Below are positions 60,773-64,000 of a stretch of 64,000 bases of DNA, one piece after another. Position 1 is the stretch's first letter. Every line of letters starts with the position of its first letter. This stretch comes from Imbroritus primus (lineage in GTDB: Bacteria; Pseudomonadota; Gammaproteobacteria; Burkholderiales; Burkholderiaceae), in NCBI GenBank assembly GCA_000272025.2, contig AKCV02000011.1:62001-126000 (forward strand), read 5' to 3'. The notes beneath the pieces were generated by a model. It worked only from the letters and a program-made list of their open reading frames with translations, was not told where the DNA came from and made no database searches. The translations under genes and the position numbers were made by a program.

Positions 60773-60918
60773 GGCCCCCTCTTCCCCATGCGCGGTGGTC
60801 CGCGCCTCTGCGTTGCTAGTGTAGCGGGAAGAGACGGCGTCGCGTCAAGGACAGGGCGCCTCGGTGGCGGGGACAAGGCGTCCACGCCCACGCTGCGCAT
60901 TGTCGCAGCAAGCCGGCA

Positions 60919-61395
60919 TCAGGCCAGCGCCGCCTCCGCCACCGGCCAGTCGCCGATGTAGGACTTGAGCATGCGGTTCTCGAAATCCTGTTCTTCGTGC
61001 ACGGCCTTGGCCACGTCATGGAACGACACCACGCCCAGCAGCGTGCCCTGGCGTACCACCGGCATGTAGCGCTGGTGATGCTGCACCATCAGGCCGCGCA
61101 GGTCGATCACGTTCATGTCGTCGTTGATGACGATCGGCTCGCTGTTCATCACGTGGCGCACGCGCAGGTCGGCGACCGGCGGGGTCGGGCCCTGGCGCTG
61201 TTCCTTCTGGCGCTGCGCGAGGATATGGATGATCTCGCGGAAGGTGAGCAATCCGACCAGTTCGCCGCGCTCCATCACGACCAGCGAACCGACATCGTTG
61301 TCGGCCATGGTAATCACGCAATCCGACAGCAGCGTCGCCGGCGAAACGGTAAACAGCGTATTGCCCTTTACTTTGAGAATGTCACTGACGCGCAC
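60919..61395 (-). CDS. CBS-domain pair protein
   Basis: A 158-residue protein made of two CBS motifs (~10-65 and ~85-145; NDVGSLVVMERGELVGLLTF and RYMPVVRQGTLLGVVSFHD). CBS pairs bind adenosine nucleotides and act as energy sensors. I chose the GTG at 61395, because AGGAGG lies 5 bases before it (minus strand) and the resulting start MRVSDILKVKG matches the family; a longer ATG frame upstream adds ~40 unconserved residues. A near-palindrome ~100 bases upstream may be its operator. The partner protein or process is unknown. Confidence 0.88.
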   Translation of the reverse strand: MRVSDILKVKGNTLFTVSPATLLSDCVITMADNDVGSLVVMERGELVGLLTFREIIHILAQRQKEQRQGPTPPVADLRVRHVMNSEPIVINDDMNVIDLRGLMVQHHQRYMPVVRQGTLLGVVSFHDVAKAVHEEQDFENRMLKSYIGDWPVAEAALA

Positions 61396-61490
61396 GATAG
61401 CCTCCTGCCTGCTCTGTCTATTCTGTTTGCTTGGTTCTGCCTGTGTTTCGATCCGGATCCCATGGTATGGATGGGGTCCGTGAATATATT

Positions 61491-61516
61491 CTATCATCCT
61501 ATTCATAGAATGATAG
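61491..61516. promoter_or_regulatory. Near-palindrome upstream of the CBS gene
   Basis: CTATCAT and ATGATAG close a 26-base dyad that also holds an inner CTAT/ATAG pair, with a C/A mismatch at each side. It lies in an A/T-rich patch 96-121 bases before the GTG start and may be an operator or promoter element. Confidence 0.4.
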
Positions 61517-61554
61517 TAAAACTTTAAAAAAAGCGATCGGGCGTGCGTAAACGA

Positions 61555-61581
61555 CAACGGCGACCTTGCAGGTCGCCGTTG
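61555..61581 (-). terminator. Terminator hairpin after the zinc-ribbon gene
   Basis: CAACGGCGACCT-TGC-AGGTCGCCGTTG is a perfect 12-base-pair hairpin. On the minus strand, TCGTTT follows it, a short T-tract. It lies ~70 bases after the stop of the small zinc-ribbon gene. Confidence 0.65.
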
Positions 61582-61648
61582 CTGGGGGAGAAAAGGAAAG
61601 TCGGGAAGCCGTGGACCCAGAACTGGAGCTTGCCGCCCCAGGCGGCGC

Positions 61649-61933
61649 TCAGGCCGCAGGCCGGATCGCCGGCAAGGCCACGGCAGCACTCAGTTCCGCC
61701 GGCAGCGATCCAGCGGGGCGCGCGGCAATCCAGTGCACGAAGAGGGACTGATCAGCGTCGCAGAGGGTCCAGTGCGTGTCGCAATGGCGGCACACAAACT
61801 GCAGCGTGCGCGCCCGCACGCCCGATTCCAGCACACGCTCCACCGGCTGGCTGTTGACCATCCGCAAGCCATCATGGGGCGTGCGCCGGCGCCCGTCGAC
61901 CTCAAGTTGCAAACACGCCTCACAACGTTGCAT
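61649..61933 (-). CDS. Small zinc-ribbon-like hypothetical protein
   Basis: A 94-residue protein with CEAC near the N-terminus (MQRCEACLQLEVDG) and CRHC further in (LQFVCRHCDTHWTLCD), four cysteines that can hold one zinc. No catalytic motif is seen and no named family is recognised. AGGAGGAAG lies seven bases before the chosen ATG, so translation is well supported. It lies between pntB and the CBS gene on the same strand and has its own terminator hairpin. Its role is unknown; nucleic-acid binding or a cofactor-binding role are both possible. Confidence 0.7.
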   Translation of the reverse strand: MQRCEACLQLEVDGRRRTPHDGLRMVNSQPVERVLESGVRARTLQFVCRHCDTHWTLCDADQSLFVHWIAARPAGSLPAELSAAVALPAIRPAA

Positions 61934-62040
61934 GACTCTTCCTCCTGTACTCCCTACGATGCAGTGTAGCAAGGGCATGTCCGGCCCGGCAAATATCGTG
62001 GACGATCTGCCGTACCGGACCGTCATGCAACCGCGCAGGT

Positions 62041-63498
62041 TTACTCCACTGCCTTGACCATGTCCTCGACCACCTTCTTGGCATCGCCGAAGACCATCAT
62101 GGTCTTGTCCATGTAGAACAGCTCATTGTCCAGACCAGCGTAGCCAGCCGCCATCGAACGCTTGTTGACGATGATGGTCTTGGCCTTGTACGCCTCCAGG
62201 ATCGGCATGCCGGCGATCGGCGACTGCGGATCGGTCTTGGCCGCCGGGTTCACCACGTCGTTGGCGCCCAGCACCAGCACCACGTCGCATTGGCCAAACT
62301 CGCCGTTGATGTCCTCCATCTCGAAGACCTGGTCGTACGGTACCTCGGCTTCGGCCAGCAGCACGTTCATGTGGCCCGGCATGCGGCCCGCTACCGGATG
62401 GATGGCGTACTTGACGGTCACGCCGTTGTGGGTGAGTTTCTCGGTCAGTTCCTTCAGTGCGTGCTGGGCGCGCGCCACGGCCAGACCGTAGCCGGGCACG
62501 ATCAGCACGGTTTCGGCGTTGCCGAGCAGGAAGGCGGCGTCATCGGGCGAGCCTGACTTGACGCTGCGCTGCTCGCCGCCACCCGCATTGCTGCTGGCCG
62601 CCTCGCCGCCAAAGCCGCCGAGGATCACGTTAAAGAACGAGCGGTTCATCGCCTTGCACATGATGTACGAGAGGATTGCGCCCGAGGAACCCACCAGCGA
62701 CCCGGCGATGATCAGCATCGGGTTGTTGAGCGAGAAGCCGATGCCGGCAGCCGCCCAGCCAGAGTACGAGTTCAGCATCGACACCACCACCGGCATGTCG
62801 GCGCCGCCGATGGGGATGATGATCAGCACGCCGAGCACAAAGGCGATGGCGGTCATGATGATGAACGGCGTCCAGCTCTGCGTCATGAAGTAGGCGATGC
62901 CGAAGCCGATCATAGCGATGGCCAGCGCCAGGTTGAGCATGTGCTGGCCCTTGAACTGCACCGGCGCGCCCTGGAACAGGCGGAACTTGTACTTGCCCGA
63001 AAGCTTGCCGAAGGCGATGACAGAGCCGGAAAACGTGATGGCGCCGACGAAGGTGCCGATGAACAGTTCGATGCGGTTGCCCAGCGGAATGTCACGGCTG
63101 CCGGCGGCGGTAATGCCGAAGGCATCGGGTTCGGCCACGGCGGCAATAGCGATGAACACCGCGGCCAGGCCGATTAGCGAGTGCATGGCGGCGACCAGCT
63201 CGGGCATCTTGGTCATCTCGACCTTCTTGGCGACGAAGGCGCCGATGCCGCCGCCGACCACTACGCCGAGGGCAATCAGGGCGAGGCCCGGATTGAATCC
63301 ACTCGCGGAGTGACCTGCCTGCATGTCGCTGGCGAGGCGGATGATCAGCGCAATCGTAGTAACCACGGCGATGGCCATGCCGGCCATGCCAAAGGCATTG
63401 CCGGCGCGCGCGGTGCGCGGGTGCGACAGGCCCTTGAGCGCCTGGATGAAACACACCGAGGCAATGAGGTACAGCAGGGTGACGAGGTTCATGCTCAT
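62041..63498 (-). CDS. pntB: NAD(P) transhydrogenase subunit beta
   Basis: A 485-residue membrane subunit of the proton-translocating transhydrogenase. Nine or so membrane segments (for example [23 protein letters not shown] start and [14 protein letters not shown]) are followed by the NADP(H)-binding domain III with [15 protein letters not shown] and the [22 protein letters not shown] block. It uses the proton gradient to pass hydride from NADH to NADP+. ATGA overlap with pntAB at 63495-63498 fixes the start. The three-gene pntAA-pntAB-pntB arrangement is typical of Burkholderiaceae and Rhodospirillum. Confidence 0.96.
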   Translation of the reverse strand: MSMNLVTLLYLIASVCFIQALKGLSHPRTARAGNAFGMAGMAIAVVTTIALIIRLASDMQAGHSASGFNPGLALIALGVVVGGGIGAFVAKKVEMTKMPELVAAMHSLIGLAAVFIAIAAVAEPDAFGITAAGSRDIPLGNRIELFIGTFVGAITFSGSVIAFGKLSGKYKFRLFQGAPVQFKGQHMLNLALAIAMIGFGIAYFMTQSWTPFIIMTAIAFVLGVLIIIPIGGADMPVVVSMLNSYSGWAAAGIGFSLNNPMLIIAGSLVGSSGAILSYIMCKAMNRSFFNVILGGFGGEAASSNAGGGEQRSVKSGSPDDAAFLLGNAETVLIVPGYGLAVARAQHALKELTEKLTHNGVTVKYAIHPVAGRMPGHMNVLLAEAEVPYDQVFEMEDINGEFGQCDVVLVLGANDVVNPAAKTDPQSPIAGMPILEAYKAKTIIVNKRSMAAGYAGLDNELFYMDKTMMVFGDAKKVVEDMVKAVE

Positions 63499-63803
63499 TT
63501 GGCGTCTCCCGCGCGGTCTTTCTTCTTGAACATCTCAAGCATGCGCTGGGTCACCAGAAAGCCGCCGAAGACGTTGACCGCGGCAAGTGCCACCGCGAGC
63601 GTCCCCATGACCTGGCCCAGGCCGGTCTGGGTGAGGCCGGCCGCCAGCATGGCGCCGACGATGATGATGGCGGAAATGGCGTTGGTCACGGCCATCAGCG
63701 GCGTATGCAATGCCGGCGTGACGGTCCACACTACGTGGTAGCCGACGTAGATCGCCAGCACGAAGATGATCAGGTTGATCACGGTTGGACTGATGAGTTC
63801 CAT
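63495..63803 (-). CDS. pntAB: NAD(P) transhydrogenase subunit alpha, part 2 (membrane part)
   Basis: A 102-residue membrane subunit with three segments ([60 protein letters not shown]), corresponding to the C-terminal membrane part of E. coli PntA, which is a separate protein in this group. [17 protein letters not shown] is the family motif. It overlaps pntB by four bases and follows pntAA by 52 bases. Confidence 0.95.
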   Translation of the reverse strand: MELISPTVINLIIFVLAIYVGYHVVWTVTPALHTPLMAVTNAISAIIIVGAMLAAGLTQTGLGQVMGTLAVALAAVNVFGGFLVTQRMLEMFKKKDRAGDAK

Positions 63804-63855
63804 AGCTGTCTCTTGTCTCTCTTGATCTCGTAATGGGCGCGTGGCCGGGGCCCCG

Positions 63856-64000
63856 TTATTGCGCGCGCGTGACCTGCCCGTCCTTGCACATCATGCAGGC
63901 GGCGACGATGTCGTCCTCGAGGTTGATCACAAGCTTGCCTTCCTTGTCGAAGATCAGCTTCATGAAGTCCAGGATGTTGCGCGCATACAGGGCCGAGGCG
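63856..64000 (-). CDS. pntAA: NAD(P) transhydrogenase subunit alpha part 1, C-terminal end (gene continues past window)
   Basis: The last 47 codons of pntAA are present, reading [20 protein letters not shown], then [20 protein letters not shown] and VTRAQ. This is the C-terminal tail of the soluble NAD(H)-binding subunit. The bulk of the gene lies beyond position 64000. It is the first gene of the pnt operon on the minus strand. Confidence 0.9.
   Translation of the reverse strand, partial: ASALYARNILDFMKLIFDKEGKLVINLEDDIVAACMMCKDGQVTRAQ

Noticed and set aside
1..64000. tRNA, rRNA, CRISPR array, insertion sequence, prophage or origin of replication
   Set aside because: No T-loop-like GGTTCGAATCC sequence in tRNA context, no regularly spaced repeats, no transposase or integrase motifs and no DnaA-box cluster were seen on either strand.

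Overview
This window looks like a high-GC Burkholderiaceae chromosome, most like Cupriavidus or Ralstonia. The reasons are the strong G/C third-position bias, four orphan Bug-type (tripartite tricarboxylate) solute receptors, and many IclR, GntR and LysR regulators each beside a small catabolic operon. The genus is inferred from gene content. I saw no tRNA, rRNA, CRISPR array, phage gene or transposase.

Layout. 1-3032: end of opgH (osmoregulated glucan synthesis) and a convergent CHASE2 sensor kinase. 3397-5908: a sulfide/persulfide detoxification locus, with a BigR/SqrR-type repressor, two half-size YeeE/YedE transporters and a DUF442 phosphatase/rhodanese-like protein on one strand, and a divergent persulfide dioxygenase on the other. 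5979-12148: housekeeping and signalling (methyltransferase, Rnk, a 24-residue membrane peptide, GdhA, a diguanylate cyclase, a YgjP-type metallopeptidase). 12214-22031: fatty-acid or acyl-CoA catabolism (Bug receptor, thiolase, FadB-like fusion, acyl-CoA dehydrogenase, CoA ligase, IclR and GntR regulators), with near-identical operators in front of the two divergent arms. 22073-25241: a two-domain metallophosphoesterase and a Bug receptor.

25284-40623 is the most distinctive block. A GntR regulator is divergent from suyA-suyB-slcC-comC-like genes, which fit degradation of 3-sulfolactate to pyruvate and sulfite with interconversion of both enantiomers, followed by a Bug receptor. A LysR regulator then faces an operon encoding a complete succinate dehydrogenase/fumarate reductase-like complex, another Bug receptor and a two-subunit class I fumarase. 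Its flavoprotein lacks the usual FAD-linking histidine. A thiamine-diphosphate enzyme and a TauE/SafE exporter follow. The exporter would suit sulfite efflux, but that link is inference.

40898-44362: an envelope operon (COG3014 lipoprotein, YcfL, LpoB, CsgG-like). 44454-50006: fatty-acid hydroxylase/desaturase, MFS transporter, Fe-alcohol dehydrogenase and alpha/beta hydrolase, sharing an AT-rich upstream motif, with a GntR gene alongside. 50580-57223: a five-gene Liv-type ABC transporter, LysR and IclR. 57413-60772: a VanAB-like Rieske oxygenase and reductase with a LysR regulator paralogous to the one at 55522. 60919-64000: CBS-domain protein, zinc-ribbon protein and the proton-translocating transhydrogenase genes pntB, pntAB and the end of pntAA.

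Biochemical roles are assigned from recognisable protein families. Promoters, operators and terminators were read by eye.
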